Below, in pieces: positions 33,113-43,424 of a stretch of DNA of 64,000 nt; the stretch's first letter is position 1; every line of letters begins with the position of its first letter. The stretch lies in NCBI GenBank assembly GCA_903939845.1, contig CAJAIJ010000057.1, forward strand, positions 62,001 through 126,000. The letters are read 5' to 3'. The notes below the pieces were generated by a model. The model did not search any database, had not been told where the DNA came from, and saw nothing but the letters and a program-made list of their open reading frames with translations. The translations under genes and the position numbers were made by a program. Origin of the DNA: an uncultured Solirubrobacterales bacterium (GTDB lineage: Bacteria > Actinomycetota > Thermoleophilia > Solirubrobacterales > 70-9).

Positions 33113-35557
33113 TCAAGATGGGCCGAGAGCGATCGAAATCGCCTCTCCGACCGTGTCTACATAGGCGAACTCGATCTCGGCACGCTCGTGCTCCGGAATC
33201 TCGTTCACGTCGCCCTCGTTTCGTTCGGGAAGGATCACGAGATTGATTCCGGCCCGCTGGGCAGCCAGTGACTTTTCCTTGACTCCACCGATCGGGAGTA
33301 CCTGGCCGGTCAAGGTGATCTCCCCGGTCATTGCGACGTCGTTCCTGACCGGCTGGCCCGTGATCAGGGAGGCAAGGGCGACCGTCATCGCGACGCCCGC
33401 CGACGGACCGTCCTTCGGCACGGCTCCGGCCGGGACGTGGATGTGGATGTCGTGCTCGGCGAACCAGGCCTCGGGAACGTCGGGGGCGACCAGCGAGGCG
33501 TTCGCCCTCACGTACGAGAGTGCCGCCTGGGCCGACTCCTTCATCACATCGCCGAGCTGCCCGGTGATCACCAGCCTGCCGGTACCGGGCATCGCGGTCG
33601 CCTCGATGAAGAGCACGTCTCCGCCCGTCGGTGTCCAGGCCAGCCCGGTCGAGACTCCGGGCACCCTGGTCCTGCGACGGCTCTCCGAGAAGTACTTCTG
33701 CCTGCCGAGGAGCTCCCGGACCTTCTTTCCCGAAACCTTCACCTTGCTTCCCTTGCCGTCCTTCTCGGCGAAGCCCATTGCGACCTTGCGGCAGACCGTC
33801 CCGATCTCCCGCTCCAGACTCCTGACCCCCGCCTCCCGGGTGTACTCCTCGATGATCGCCTTGAGGGCGGCGTCCGAGAACTCGATCTTGGAGGGCTTCA
33901 GGCCGTTCGCCTCGATCTGGCGCGGAACCAGGTAGTTGCGGGCGATGTGGAGCTTCTCGTCGGTCGTGTAGCCGGCCAGCTGGATCATCTCCATCCGATC
34001 CCGGAGGGGACCCGGGATCGTGTCGAGGACGTTCGCGGTGGCGATGAACATCGTCTCGGACAGGTCGACCGGGACGTCCAGATAGTGATCGCGAAAAGTC
34101 GAGTTCTGGGCCGGATCGAGCACCTCGAGCATGGCCGACGAGGGATCGCCGCGATAGTCCGAGCCCATCTTGTCGATCTCGTCGATCATGAAGACGGGAT
34201 TGCTCGAACCGGCATCCCGGAGCGCCCGGATGATCGTGCCCGGCATCGCCCCGATGTAGGTGCGTCGGTGGCCCCGGATCTCGGCCTCGTCCCGGACGCC
34301 ACCGACCGATATTCGCTCGAACCTGCGCCCGAGTGCCCGGGCTATCGACTGCCCGAGACTCGTCTTTCCGACGCCCGGAGGACCCACGAAGCAGAGGATC
34401 GGACCTGGCGAGTCGGGATTCAGCTTGCGAACGGCCAGGTATTCGAGGATTCGGTCCTTGATCTTCTCCATGTCGTAGTGATCCTCGTCGAGCACCTTTC
34501 GGGCGTGAGCGATATCGAGGTTGTCCTCGGTCTCGACCCCCCAGGGCAGGTCGACCATCCACTCGAGATAGGTCCGTATCACTCCGTATTCGGCAGCTGC
34601 GGGTGGCAGTCGCTCGAGCCGCGAGAGCTCGCGCTCTGCGGCCTTCAGGGCATGCTCGGGCAGATCGGCCTCGGCCAACCTCTCGCGAAGCTCCTCGATT
34701 TCGGCCTGCTGCTCGTCGCCTTCGCCCAGCTCTGCCTGGATCGCCTTGAGCTGCTCACGCAGGAAGTATTCGCGCTGGCCCTTGTCGATCGAGGACTGGA
34801 CCTCGGACTGGATCTGGGACCCGATCTGGATCACCTCCAGCTCCCGGGCCAGGATCTCCGAGAGCATCCTCAGCCGTCGGCCGACGTCCACCTCCTCGAG
34901 CAGCGACTGCTTCTCCGGAGTCGGGATCCTGAGCGCACCTGCGATCAGGTGCGAGAGGGCCGACGGGTCGTCCACGTTGGCGACCGCCATCTGGAGCTCT
35001 TCGGGGAGATACGGAATCTGCTCGATGATCTCCGAAAAAGTCTTCTGGACATTGCGCGTCAGAGCCTCGAGCTGGGGCGACTCCTCGGTCACGTCCGGGA
35101 CCTCGTCGATCCGGGCAACGAGGTAGGGCTCCTCTGCGATGTAGGGGCCGACGCTGACTCGCTGGGTCCCCTGGACGAGGATCCTGATGCTGCCGTCCGG
35201 AACCTTGAGCATCCGGGTGACCACGCCGACGACCCCGGTGTCGTAGAGCTGATCGGGCTGCGGAGTTTCGACCTCGGGCTCACGGGAGGCCACCATCACC
35301 AGCATCCGGTTCGCTCCGAGCACGTCGTCCACGAGCTTGATCGACCTCTCCTGTCCGACTCCGAGAGGCGAGAGGGTGTCCGGGTAGGGCACGGTGTCCC
35401 TCAGGGGCAGGACCGGCAGCGCCTCGGGAAGGGCCTCCACGGCCCTGATCGCCTCTTCCTCGTCCCCGCTCTCGACCACCTCGAGCACGGGCAGCGTGCC
35501 GTCGGCTTCGACCCCGGAGGCACCCAGAAGGCGCTCCTTTGATTCGGCCCGATCCAC
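33113..35557 (-). CDS. lon: ATP-dependent Lon protease
   Basis: An 814-residue LonA: an N-terminal substrate domain (LPVLPLRDTVPYPDTLSPL), an AAA+ module with Walker A GPPGVGKTSLGQSIARALGR (about residue 390), and a C-terminal Ser/Lys protease with catalytic Ser near 718 in PKDGPSAGVAMT and Lys near 761 in GGVKEKSLAAQRAG. The 43-residue spacing of the dyad matches E. coli Lon. It degrades misfolded and regulatory proteins. The start is GTG, right after hsp20, giving a stress-type unit MBL hydrolase-hsp20-lon. Confidence 0.97.
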   Translation of the reverse strand: MDRAESKERLLGASGVEADGTLPVLEVVESGDEEEAIRAVEALPEALPVLPLRDTVPYPDTLSPLGVGQERSIKLVDDVLGANRMLVMVASREPEVETPQPDQLYDTGVVGVVTRMLKVPDGSIRILVQGTQRVSVGPYIAEEPYLVARIDEVPDVTEESPQLEALTRNVQKTFSEIIEQIPYLPEELQMAVANVDDPSALSHLIAGALRIPTPEKQSLLEEVDVGRRLRMLSEILARELEVIQIGSQIQSEVQSSIDKGQREYFLREQLKAIQAELGEGDEQQAEIEELRERLAEADLPEHALKAAERELSRLERLPPAAAEYGVIRTYLEWMVDLPWGVETEDNLDIAHARKVLDEDHYDMEKIKDRILEYLAVRKLNPDSPGPILCFVGPPGVGKTSLGQSIARALGRRFERISVGGVRDEAEIRGHRRTYIGAMPGTIIRALRDAGSSNPVFMIDEIDKMGSDYRGDPSSAMLEVLDPAQNSTFRDHYLDVPVDLSETMFIATANVLDTIPGPLRDRMEMIQLAGYTTDEKLHIARNYLVPRQIEANGLKPSKIEFSDAALKAIIEEYTREAGVRSLEREIGTVCRKVAMGFAEKDGKGSKVKVSGKKVRELLGRQKYFSESRRRTRVPGVSTGLAWTPTGGDVLFIEATAMPGTGRLVITGQLGDVMKESAQAALSYVRANASLVAPDVPEAWFAEHDIHIHVPAGAVPKDGPSAGVAMTVALASLITGQPVRNDVAMTGEITLTGQVLPIGGVKEKSLAAQRAGINLVILPERNEGDVNEIPEHERAEIEFAYVDTVGEAISIALGPS

Positions 35558-35562
35558 GGTCG

Positions 35563-36018
35563 TCAGCCCCGGTCCCCGGGCCGCTGGACCGGAACCCTCC
35601 GGGAGACCTCGGACTCGTCCTTCAGGGGGAGGTCGATGCAGAGAACACCGTCTTCGTAGCTGGCCTCGGCCCTCTCAGGGTCCACGTCCACCTGGAGCTC
35701 GACGATGCGCCGGAACGGTCCCGTCGGAATTTCGACCTGCTGGTAGACCCTGCCCTCGGTCTCCTGGACCGGCCGCTTGCCCACCACCGTCACCTGCCTG
35801 CCGCTCACCTCGATCCCGACCGTGGAGGGATCGATCCCGGACAGGTCACACTTGACGATGGCCCGTTCCGGATTCGAGCAGTAATAGACATCGACGTTCG
35901 GCGAGAAGCCACTGGCCCTGCGGCTGATGTAGGCCGAGCGGCCCCAGGCGCCACCGAGCATCTCGTCCATCTCGCGCCTCATCCGGGCAAAGTTCGCGAA
36001 GAGATCTCGTTCAGACAT
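35563..36018 (-). CDS. Hsp20/alpha-crystallin family small heat-shock protein
   Basis: A 151-residue protein with an alpha-crystallin domain at about residues 40-140. VDVYYCSNPERAIVKCDLSGIDPSTVGIEVSGRQVTVVGKR and a late GVLCIDLPLK strand are visible. The short N-terminal arm has MRREMDEMLGG. It is an ATP-independent holdase. The gene starts 12 nt after the MBL hydrolase and stops 5 nt before lon, which suggests shared heat-stress control. No HAIR or CIRCE site was identified. Confidence 0.92.
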   Translation of the reverse strand: MSERDLFANFARMRREMDEMLGGAWGRSAYISRRASGFSPNVDVYYCSNPERAIVKCDLSGIDPSTVGIEVSGRQVTVVGKRPVQETEGRVYQQVEIPTGPFRRIVELQVDVDPERAEASYEDGVLCIDLPLKDESEVSRRVPVQRPGDRG

Positions 36019-36030
36019 CGAACCTCAATC

Positions 36031-36825
36031 CTAGACGTCGAGGCTCATCCCCTCGAAGGCGACGTCGATCCGCCCCGCGAACGCCTCGGCCGCACTCGCG
36101 GTCGCCCAGTCTGGGTCCACTTCATCGGAGATGTGGGTCAGCACCAGGCGGTCGACTCCGGCGTCCCGCGCGTGCTCGCCGGCCTCGAACGGAGTCAGGT
36201 GACCGCGATCGTCGGGGTCGGGCTCCGGGACGAGGAGCGTGGCCTCGGCCAACAGGACATCCGCACCCTCGGCGAAGCCGACCAGCTCCTCGTTGGGCCT
36301 GCAGTCGGCACCGAAGACGAAACGGCCTCCCGAGCTGCCGGTCACCGCTATCGCCCATGCGTCGATGTAGTGGGGGACGAACTGGAAGGAGACCTTCAGG
36401 GGCCCCAGCTCGAGGACTTCGGAGGGGTCGTACTCCCGGTAGTCGAAGCTCTGTGGGATCAGATCAGGCATCCCCCATACGCCCGTCACCATGCCGAACG
36501 CCTCGGTCGAGCCGGGCGGAGAGAAAAGGGAGGTCTCGGACGGTTCGGCCGGACCCGATGGCACGGCCCCGGGAAGGCCGCTGCTCCGCAGTGCGAAAGA
36601 GTTGGCGAACGCAAACGGGATCAGATCGAAGAAGTGATCGGCATGCATGTGGGAAACCACGACGGCGTCGATCTCGGCGTAGTCGGCGTGCTCCCGGAGC
36701 TTGCCGAAAACGCCGTTGCCACAGTCGATCAGAATCTTCGTGTCGCCTTCCGACACCAGATATCCGCTGCAGGCGCCCCCTACGTCCTGCCAGGCGGGAG
36801 ACTTTCCAAGGACGGTGATCTCCAT
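36031..36825 (-). CDS. MBL-fold metallo-hydrolase (RNase Z-like)
   Basis: A 264-residue protein with the metal motif SHMHADHFFDL (HxHxDH, about residues 58-63), a distal His/Asp in FGADCRPNEELVGF and LVLTHISDEVDP, and the DCGNG segment before the motif. The arrangement is that of RNase Z/phosphorylase-type MBL hydrolases, but the RNase Z exosite is not evident. Substrate not assigned. TAAGGT lies 8 nt before the ATG, so a leaderless mRNA is likely. First gene of the hsp20-lon unit. Confidence 0.87.
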   Translation of the reverse strand: MEITVLGKSPAWQDVGGACSGYLVSEGDTKILIDCGNGVFGKLREHADYAEIDAVVVSHMHADHFFDLIPFAFANSFALRSSGLPGAVPSGPAEPSETSLFSPPGSTEAFGMVTGVWGMPDLIPQSFDYREYDPSEVLELGPLKVSFQFVPHYIDAWAIAVTGSSGGRFVFGADCRPNEELVGFAEGADVLLAEATLLVPEPDPDDRGHLTPFEAGEHARDAGVDRLVLTHISDEVDPDWATASAAEAFAGRIDVAFEGMSLDV

Positions 36826-36833
36826 GACCCGCC

Positions 36834-36839
36834 ACCTTA
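36834..36839 (-). promoter_or_regulatory. Candidate -10 element of leaderless MBL hydrolase gene
   Basis: The minus strand reads TAAGGT, 8 nt before the ATG. The same hexamer lies 6 nt before the hydrolase start at 60546. Confidence 0.4.
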
Positions 36840-36903
36840 CGCAGGTAAAGGGCCCTGGCGCGCGCCCGCGGCCCGGTGGCAGGACGGTTTCAGGTCCCGA
36901 TCT

Positions 36904-37140
36904 TCAGCAGCTCTCGTTGGCCCACCGGGGAGGCCGCATCAGCAATACCGGCTGGCGCGGGGGCACCAGTCCCTCGGGTCGGTCGGCCCGGAAGCTCGCA
37001 CACGGCTCCTCGAGGTCGAGGGCACAGAGCATCTTCCTGCGGAAGTAGCAGTCCTCACAGCTGATCTTCTCCTTGGGCTTGCCGGGCACCGGGAGGATCC
37101 AATCACCGTAGCCCGTGGACCAACGTCTGCGATTACGCAA
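36904..37140 (-). CDS. Small four-cysteine protein of unknown function
   Basis: Up to 78 residues from TTG 37140, or 61 from GTG 37089. The core reads CEDCYFRRKMLCALDLEEPC with four Cys in a CxxC...C...C arrangement, then PEGLVPPRQPVLL. It resembles short CxxCYFRxxxLCAL proteins I associate with actinobacteria, possibly metal-binding. The first start lies inside an 8-bp hairpin (37127-37147), which favours the inner start. It fills most of the 461-nt gap between ahcY and the MBL hydrolase gene. Confidence 0.5.
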   Translation of the reverse strand: MRNRRRWSTGYGDWILPVPGKPKEKISCEDCYFRRKMLCALDLEEPCASFRADRPEGLVPPRQPVLLMRPPRWANESC

Positions 37141-37147
37141 ATCGCAG
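37127..37147 (-). other. Hairpin at the upstream edge of the small Cys gene
   Basis: CTGCGATT (37127-37134) pairs perfectly with AATCGCAG (37140-37147) around ACGCA. It covers the TTG start candidate at 37140. A second hairpin, GTGCCCCG/CGGGGCAC (37174-37181 with 37196-37203), lies between it and the ahcY stop and may help end that transcript. Neither has a U-tract. Confidence 0.4.
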
Positions 37148-37286
37148 GGTTATTCGAACCGGACCCGTTGCGAGTGCCCCGCATTTTCGGAGAACCGGGG
37201 CACCCGAAGGGGGGAGAGTTTTCGACTTCCGGGCTACCGCCTCCCCGCGGTTTGCGAGAAGGCGGGGCCGTCCGGGTCAGTGTGCC

Positions 37287-38783
37287 TCAGTAGCGGTACT
37301 GGTCCGGCTTGAAGGGACCCTCGACCGCGATACCGAGGTAGGCCGACTGGTCCGGCGTGAGCTCGGTGAGCTCGACCCCGAGTGCCTCGAGGTGCAGCCG
37401 GGCGACCTTCTCGTCGAGGTGCTTCGCCAGGACGTGGACTCCCAGCTCGTAATCGTCGCCCCGGGTGAACAGCTCGATCTGGGCGATCACCTGATTGGTG
37501 AACGAGTTCGACATCACGAAGCTCGGATGGCCGGTGGCATTGCCGAGGTTGAGCAACCTGCCCTCGGAGAGCACGATCACCGAGTGCCCATCGGGGAACT
37601 GCCACTCGTGGACCTGCGGCTTGATCTCGATGCACTCCACCCCGGCCTCGCCCTGGAGTCCGGCCATATCGATCTCGTTGTCGAAGTGACCGATGTTTCC
37701 GACGATCGCCTGGTGCTTCATCTGCTTCATGTGGTCGACCGTGATGATGTCCCGGTTCCCGGTCGCGGTGATGATGATGTCGGCGTTTCCGAGAACGGTC
37801 TCGAGTCGCTTGACCTCGTATCCCTGCATCGAGGCCTGGAGGGCGCAGATCGGGTCGATCTCGGTGATCACGACCTTCGCACCCTGGGCCCTGAGGGACT
37901 CGGCCGAGCCCTTGCCGACGTCGCCAAAGCCGCACACGACTGCGGTCTTGCCGGCGATCATCACGTCGGTCGCCCGGTTGATTCCGTCGACCAGCGAGTG
38001 GCGGCAGCCGTAGAGGTTGTCGAACTTGGACTTGGTGACCGAATCGTTCACGTTGATGGCCGGGAAGAGCAGGTCGCCCTTCTCCTTCATCTCGTAGAGA
38101 CGCATCACGCCGGTGGTCGTCTCCTCGGTCACGCCCAGTATCCCCTTGCCGATCTCGGTCCACTTGTCGGGATCGCTCGAGAGCGAGTCCGCGAGCAGTT
38201 GGAGGATCACGGCGAATTCCTCGGAGTCTGCGTTGGCCGGGTCCGGAACTGCGCCCGCCCGCTCGAACTCGGTGCCCTTGTGGATCAACAGCGTCGCGTC
38301 ACCACCGTCGTCCAGGAGCATGTTGGGTCCCGGCTCGCCATCGGGTCCGGACTCGGGCCAGGTCAGCGCCCGGTCGGTGCACCACCAGTATTCCTCCAGG
38401 GTCTCGCCCTTCCAGGCGAATACCGGGATGCCGGCCGGCTCTTCGGGGGTTCCGGTAGGGCCGACGACCACGGCTGCGGCGGCGTGGTCCTGAGTCGAGA
38501 AGATGTTGCAGCTGGCCCACCTGACCTCGGCCCCGAGCTCGAGCAGGGTTTCGATCAGGACTGCCGTCTGAACGGTCATGTGGAGCGATCCCGTGATCCG
38601 GGCGCCGGAGAGGGGCCTGGATGCACCGAACTCGGTGCGCAGGGCCATCAGCCCGGGCATCTCGTGTTCGGCAAGTCTGATCTCGTTACGGCCGAACTCG
38701 GCGAGTGAGAGGTCGGCGACCTTGAAGTCGCCTCCGGCTACGGGATTCCCTTCCTGAGCTGTGGCGATTTGGGATTCGGTCAT
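37287..38783 (-). CDS. ahcY: S-adenosylhomocysteine hydrolase
   Basis: A 498-residue enzyme, the long actinobacterial form. It splits SAH to adenosine and homocysteine, clearing the by-product of methylation. [13 protein letters not shown] lies in the substrate domain, [28 protein letters not shown] binds [12 protein letters not shown] follows, and the C-terminus FKPDQYRY is the family hallmark. The ATG follows GGAAAGGC. A TAGCGT (minus strand, 38825-38820) upstream is a possible -10. No SAH riboswitch is visible in the short divergent gap. Confidence 0.97.
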   Translation of the reverse strand: MTESQIATAQEGNPVAGGDFKVADLSLAEFGRNEIRLAEHEMPGLMALRTEFGASRPLSGARITGSLHMTVQTAVLIETLLELGAEVRWASCNIFSTQDHAAAAVVVGPTGTPEEPAGIPVFAWKGETLEEYWWCTDRALTWPESGPDGEPGPNMLLDDGGDATLLIHKGTEFERAGAVPDPANADSEEFAVILQLLADSLSSDPDKWTEIGKGILGVTEETTTGVMRLYEMKEKGDLLFPAINVNDSVTKSKFDNLYGCRHSLVDGINRATDVMIAGKTAVVCGFGDVGKGSAESLRAQGAKVVITEIDPICALQASMQGYEVKRLETVLGNADIIITATGNRDIITVDHMKQMKHQAIVGNIGHFDNEIDMAGLQGEAGVECIEIKPQVHEWQFPDGHSVIVLSEGRLLNLGNATGHPSFVMSNSFTNQVIAQIELFTRGDDYELGVHVLAKHLDEKVARLHLEALGVELTELTPDQSAYLGIAVEGPFKPDQYRY

Positions 38784-38840
38784 TGTCGATGCCTTTCCGA
38801 GACTTGGGAGGGGGCCTTCACGCTACCATCAGCAAACGTT

Positions 38841-39494
38841 ATGGGAAGTTCGGAAAGAACGACGAAACTTGCCGCTTCACCCGATCTGTTCGAAAATCGG
38901 GTCCTGAACTTCTTCTCCCGGGTCCACCCCTCCGTCCCGGCATTGATCTTCCTGCCCGTGATTGCGGTCATGTACTGGCTCGCGATCAGGGACGGCTCCG
39001 GAGCCGTCTCCCTGATCGGTTTCACCGCTCTGGGACTGCTCATCTGGACGCTTTCGGAATATTGGCTCCACCGGCTCCTGTTCCACTGGCACCCGAAGTT
39101 CAAGGGTGGGGATGAGCTCAACTTCATCATCCACGGCGTCCACCACGACCACCCCAACGACCGCATGCGACTGGTGATGCCTCCGGCCGTGAGCATTCCC
39201 CTGGCTGCAATCTTCTTCGGAGCCTTCCTGCTGGTGTTCGGGACCCCCGCCGTGTTCCCGGCCTTCGCCGGTTTCCTCGTCGGCTACCTGTTCTACGACT
39301 ACACCCATTACTACGTCCATCACTTCGTCCCGAAGTCCCGGATCGGCAAGAAGGTCCGCGAACACCACATGCGGCACCACTTCCAGGACCACCGCTTCGG
39401 CTACGGGGTATCCAGCCCCCTCTGGGACCACGCCTTCAACACCGTGCCCAAGTCCCGCAGGAGCGACCGCTCCGACGACCGGCCTGAAGACTGA
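38841..39494 (+). CDS. Sterol desaturase / fatty-acid hydroxylase family membrane di-iron enzyme
   Basis: A 217-residue protein with four membrane helices. The histidine boxes of the superfamily are EYWLHRLLFH, HGVHHDHPND, YVHHF and EHHMRHHFQDHRFGYGVSSPLWDHAF. The order and short length fit fatty acid 2-hydroxylase-like enzymes, which hydroxylate lipid acyl chains with O2. Substrate unproven. ATG 38841 is where homology begins. TACCAT 11 nt upstream is a possible -10. Divergent from ahcY. Confidence 0.88.
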   Translation: MGSSERTTKLAASPDLFENRVLNFFSRVHPSVPALIFLPVIAVMYWLAIRDGSGAVSLIGFTALGLLIWTLSEYWLHRLLFHWHPKFKGGDELNFIIHGVHHDHPNDRMRLVMPPAVSIPLAAIFFGAFLLVFGTPAVFPAFAGFLVGYLFYDYTHYYVHHFVPKSRIGKKVREHHMRHHFQDHRFGYGVSSPLWDHAFNTVPKSRRSDRSDDRPED

Positions 39495-39503
39495 GGCACC
39501 TGC

Positions 39504-40481
39504 TCAGCCGACCGGCGTGACCGGGTCCCTGCCCGAAAGGACCTCGCGCACGTTCCTCGCCGCCAGGCGGGCCATTTCGTCCCTGGCACGGAAGGTGGCC
39601 GAGCCGATGTGTGGCGTGAGCACTGCCCCGGGCGCATCGAGCAGCACTCGTGGGACCTCCGGTTCGTTTTCGAATACGTCGAGGCCGGCCCCTCCCAGCT
39701 GACCCGAGGCCAGTGCCTCCGCCACGGCACTGGCGACCACCAGGCTCCCCCGGGCGGTATTGACGAGGATCGACCCCGGCTTCATCGCCGCGATCTCCCC
39801 GGATCCAATCATTCCCTCGTTCTCCGGACTCGCGGCCACATGGATGCTGACTACGTCCGACTCGGCGAGCAGATCATGCAGCCCGACCTGCCGGGCCCCC
39901 AGCTCCTGCTCGACCGCCGGCAGCCCTGACCTGGACCAGAACAGGATTCGCCCCGCAACACCGGACATGATCTCGGCGTAGCGACGTCCGATCCTGCCCA
40001 TGCCGAGCACGCCGATCGTGCAGCCCGTCAGCTCGATGCCCCGGTAGCCCCCGGGGTCCCACCCCGTCCACCTGCCAGCTCGCAGCTCGCCCTCGAACTC
40101 CGGTATCCGTCGTGCGGCGGCAAACGTCAGTCCGACCGCCAGCTCGGCCGTAGCATCGGTCAGGACGTCGGGAGTGTTGGTCACGATCACCCCCCTCGAT
40201 GCACAGGCCCCGAGATCGATGTTGTCGTATCCGACCGCGTAGTTGGCGACGACCTTCAACTCCGACCCCGCAGCGTCTAGTACTTCTCCATCGACCGGAA
40301 CGGTGGGATCGGCGATGAGCGCGGCCGAACCTGCGACCATCTCGAGCAGATATTCACGGTCGCAATCGGGACCGCCTTCCGTCACCTCGAACTCACCTTC
40401 CAACACATTCATTCCGGCCGGGAGGAGGGTCTTCGCTACTGTGACTTTGGTAACAGAGTTAGTGTTCATACCTAATTTCAT
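39504..40481 (-). CDS. D-isomer-specific 2-hydroxyacid dehydrogenase (glyoxylate/hydroxypyruvate reductase-like)
   Basis: A 325-residue NAD(P)-dependent oxidoreductase. The Rossmann motif is TIGVLGMGRIGRRYAEIM. Catalytic residues lie in VNTARGSLV (Arg), FENEPEVP (Glu) and LTPHIGSATF (His). It resembles glyoxylate/D-glycerate dehydrogenases that reduce small 2-keto acids. ATG 40481 and ATG 40469 are both possible starts. GATAAT on the minus strand (40501-40496) lies 14 nt before the first. Convergent with the hydroxylase gene. Confidence 0.9.
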   Translation of the reverse strand: MKLGMNTNSVTKVTVAKTLLPAGMNVLEGEFEVTEGGPDCDREYLLEMVAGSAALIADPTVPVDGEVLDAAGSELKVVANYAVGYDNIDLGACASRGVIVTNTPDVLTDATAELAVGLTFAAARRIPEFEGELRAGRWTGWDPGGYRGIELTGCTIGVLGMGRIGRRYAEIMSGVAGRILFWSRSGLPAVEQELGARQVGLHDLLAESDVVSIHVAASPENEGMIGSGEIAAMKPGSILVNTARGSLVVASAVAEALASGQLGGAGLDVFENEPEVPRVLLDAPGAVLTPHIGSATFRARDEMARLAARNVREVLSGRDPVTPVG

Positions 40482-40494
40482 CAGTGGTGTTTCG

Positions 40495-40501
40495 TATTAT
40501 C
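40495..40501. promoter_or_regulatory. Overlapping divergent -10 candidates
   Basis: TATTAT (plus, 40495-40500) and GATAAT (minus, 40501-40496) share five bases in an AT-rich patch. They would drive the wHTH gene at 40584 (leader ~75 nt) and the dehydrogenase gene in opposite directions. No -35 is clear. Confidence 0.4.
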
Positions 40502-40583
40502 GTCAGTGATAGGAAGACCCAATGGAACGGACTCCGTTGTCCTGTCTACTGAACAACGTGTGTTATCAACTCGAAAGGTAGCT

Positions 40584-40937
40584 GTGACAGAGAAGACGGA
40601 TCAGATTCGCAAGCTGGTCAAGGAACGACTGGCTGAACTGGACAAGGAGCGCAAGGCTCTCGAAGAGGCTCTCAAGCAGCTCGGCGGAGACGTCCAACGC
40701 AAGGTCAGGCGAGGCCGGCCTGCCGGTTCGACCTCCACCGGGCGCAAGCGTCGTAGCCGCAAGGGCGGCACCAGGGCCGAACACGCGCTCAACGCCGTCT
40801 CCGACAGCCCCGGCATCACCGCCGGTGAGATCGCGAAGAAGCTCGACATCAAGCCGAACTACGTCTACCGGGTGATGGGCGACCTGGTCAAGGACAAGCA
40901 GGTCAAGAAGAAGGGCCGCGGCTACTACCCCGCCTGA
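40584..40937 (+). CDS. Small DNA-binding protein: coiled coil plus basic linker plus winged helix
   Basis: 117 residues from GTG 40584, which has AAAGGT 5 nt upstream. Residues 1-35 form a charged coiled coil (RKLVKERLAELDKERKALEE). Residues 40-65 are a Lys/Arg/Gly linker resembling an AT-hook (RRGRPAGS). The C-terminal ~50 residues are a winged helix (GITAGEIAKKLDIKPNYVYRVMGDLVKDKQ, KKKGRGYYP). It looks like a nucleoid-associated or general regulator. An upstream in-frame start at 40506 lacks a Shine-Dalgarno. A strong terminator follows. Confidence 0.8.
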   Translation: MTEKTDQIRKLVKERLAELDKERKALEEALKQLGGDVQRKVRRGRPAGSTSTGRKRRSRKGGTRAEHALNAVSDSPGITAGEIAKKLDIKPNYVYRVMGDLVKDKQVKKKGRGYYPA

Positions 40938-40959
40938 GTCCGGTCCCTCCGTGGAACTG

Positions 40960-40995
40960 AAAAAGCCCCGCCCCCTTTCGGGAGTGGGGCTTTTT
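40960..40995. terminator. Bidirectional intrinsic terminator
   Basis: AAAAAGCCCC (40960-40969) pairs with GGGGCTTTTT (40986-40995). The T-run serves the plus-strand wHTH gene, and the complementary T-run serves mdh on the minus strand. Both genes end within 30 nt of it. Confidence 0.93.
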
Positions 40996-41021
40996 CGTTG
41001 CCGGAGACCGGAGACGGATCG

Positions 41022-42008
<987 letters not shown>

Positions 42009-42070
42009 CTATCTCGATTCCTCCTGTCGTTTGCTTTGCGGGATCCCGCGGGTTCGCCCCGGAGTCCGGG

Positions 42071-43294
42071 TCACTCTCCGGGCCCCATCTTCGCCTTCAG
42101 GTTCTCGTCGATCGAGGCGAGGAACTCCTGGGTCGTCTGGAACTCCTGGTCCGGTCCGATCAGGAGGGCCAGATCCTTGGTCATCTTGCCGGACTCCACG
42201 GTCTCGATGCAGACCTGTTCGAGCAGCTCGGCGAACCCGGTGACTTCGGGAGTTCCGTCCATGCGGCCCCTGGCGGCGATGCCGCGGGTCCAGGCGAAGA
42301 TCGAGGCGATCGGGTTGGTCGAGGTCGGCTTGCCCTGCTGGTGCTGACGGTAGTGCCGGGTAACGGTTCCATGCGCCGCCTCGGCCTCGACCGTCTTGCC
42401 GTCCGGGCTCATCAGGACGCTGGTCATCAGACCGAGCGAACCGAAGCCCTGAGCGACGGTGTCGGACTGGACGTCGCCGTCGTAGTTCTTGCAGGCCCAG
42501 ACATAGCCACCCTCCCACTTGAGGGCGGTAGCGACCATGTCATCGATCAGACGGTGCTCATAGGTGAGTCCGGCCTTCTCGAACTGGTCCTTGAACTCGG
42601 TGTCGAACACCTCCTGGAATATGTCCTTGAACCGGCCGTCGTACTTCTTGAGGATCGTGTTCTTCGTCGACATGTAGACGGGGAAGCCACGATCGAGTCC
42701 GTAACGGAACGAGGCCCGGGCGAAGTCCACGATCGACTGGTCGAGGTTGTACATCCCGAGTGCGATGCCCGGTCCGTCGAAGTCGAAGACGTCGAACTCC
42801 ATCGGCTCCGACCCGTCCTTCGGGGTGAACGTCATGGTCAGGCTTCCCTCGCCCGGGACCAGGAAATCGGTCGCCTTGTACTGATCGCCGAAGGCGTGAC
42901 GTCCGACCACGATCGGCTTCGTCCAGGTCGGGACCAGCCTCGGGATGTTCGAGATCACGATCGGCTCCCGGAAGATGACTCCGCCGAGGATGTTCCTGAT
43001 CGTCCCGTTGGGGGACAGGTACATCCTGTTCAGGCCGAACTCCTCGACCCTGGCCTCGTCGGGCGTGATCGTTGCGCACTTGACCCCTACCCCGAACTCC
43101 CTGATCGCGTTGGCGGCATCGATCGTGATCTGATCGTCGGTCGCATCACGGCTCTCGATCCCGAGGTCGTAGTACTTCAGATCGACGTCGAGGTAGGGCA
43201 GGATCAACTGCTCCTTGATGAATGCCCAGATGATTCGGGTCATCTCGTCGCCGTCGAGCTCGACAATCGGGTTTTCGACCTTGATCTTCGCCAA
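42071..43294 (-). CDS. icd: NADP-dependent isocitrate dehydrogenase, eukaryotic-type homodimer
   Basis: A 407-residue enzyme of the IDH1-like subfamily rather than the E. coli Icd type. It shows [69 protein letters not shown] and [14 protein letters not shown]. It converts isocitrate to 2-oxoglutarate with NADP. The ATG follows AGGAG. It is co-directional with mdh and divergent from the AidB-like gene. Confidence 0.96.
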   Translation of the reverse strand: MAKIKVENPIVELDGDEMTRIIWAFIKEQLILPYLDVDLKYYDLGIESRDATDDQITIDAANAIREFGVGVKCATITPDEARVEEFGLNRMYLSPNGTIRNILGGVIFREPIVISNIPRLVPTWTKPIVVGRHAFGDQYKATDFLVPGEGSLTMTFTPKDGSEPMEFDVFDFDGPGIALGMYNLDQSIVDFARASFRYGLDRGFPVYMSTKNTILKKYDGRFKDIFQEVFDTEFKDQFEKAGLTYEHRLIDDMVATALKWEGGYVWACKNYDGDVQSDTVAQGFGSLGLMTSVLMSPDGKTVEAEAAHGTVTRHYRQHQQGKPTSTNPIASIFAWTRGIAARGRMDGTPEVTGFAELLEQVCIETVESGKMTKDLALLIGPDQEFQTTQEFLASIDENLKAKMGPGE

Positions 43295-43424
43295 CTCCTG
43301 CAGTCCCTTCTTCGGATTCTTCCGTCGTGATTCGGCTCGATGCTAAACCTTTGCGAGGGTCGGAAGCGTTCGGACCCCGCAGGCCAGACGGCACCTGAAC
43401 CCCTATTCCCTGTGGAATGATTCG

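Noticed and set aside
33437-35542. Long plus-strand reading frame opposite lon (about 701 codons)
   Set aside because: Antisense shadow of lon; Leu/Asp/Arg-biased composition and no recognisable domain.
37287-38840. SAH or SAM riboswitch in front of ahcY
   Set aside because: The divergent gap is only 57 bp and has neither the SAH nor SAM core motifs.
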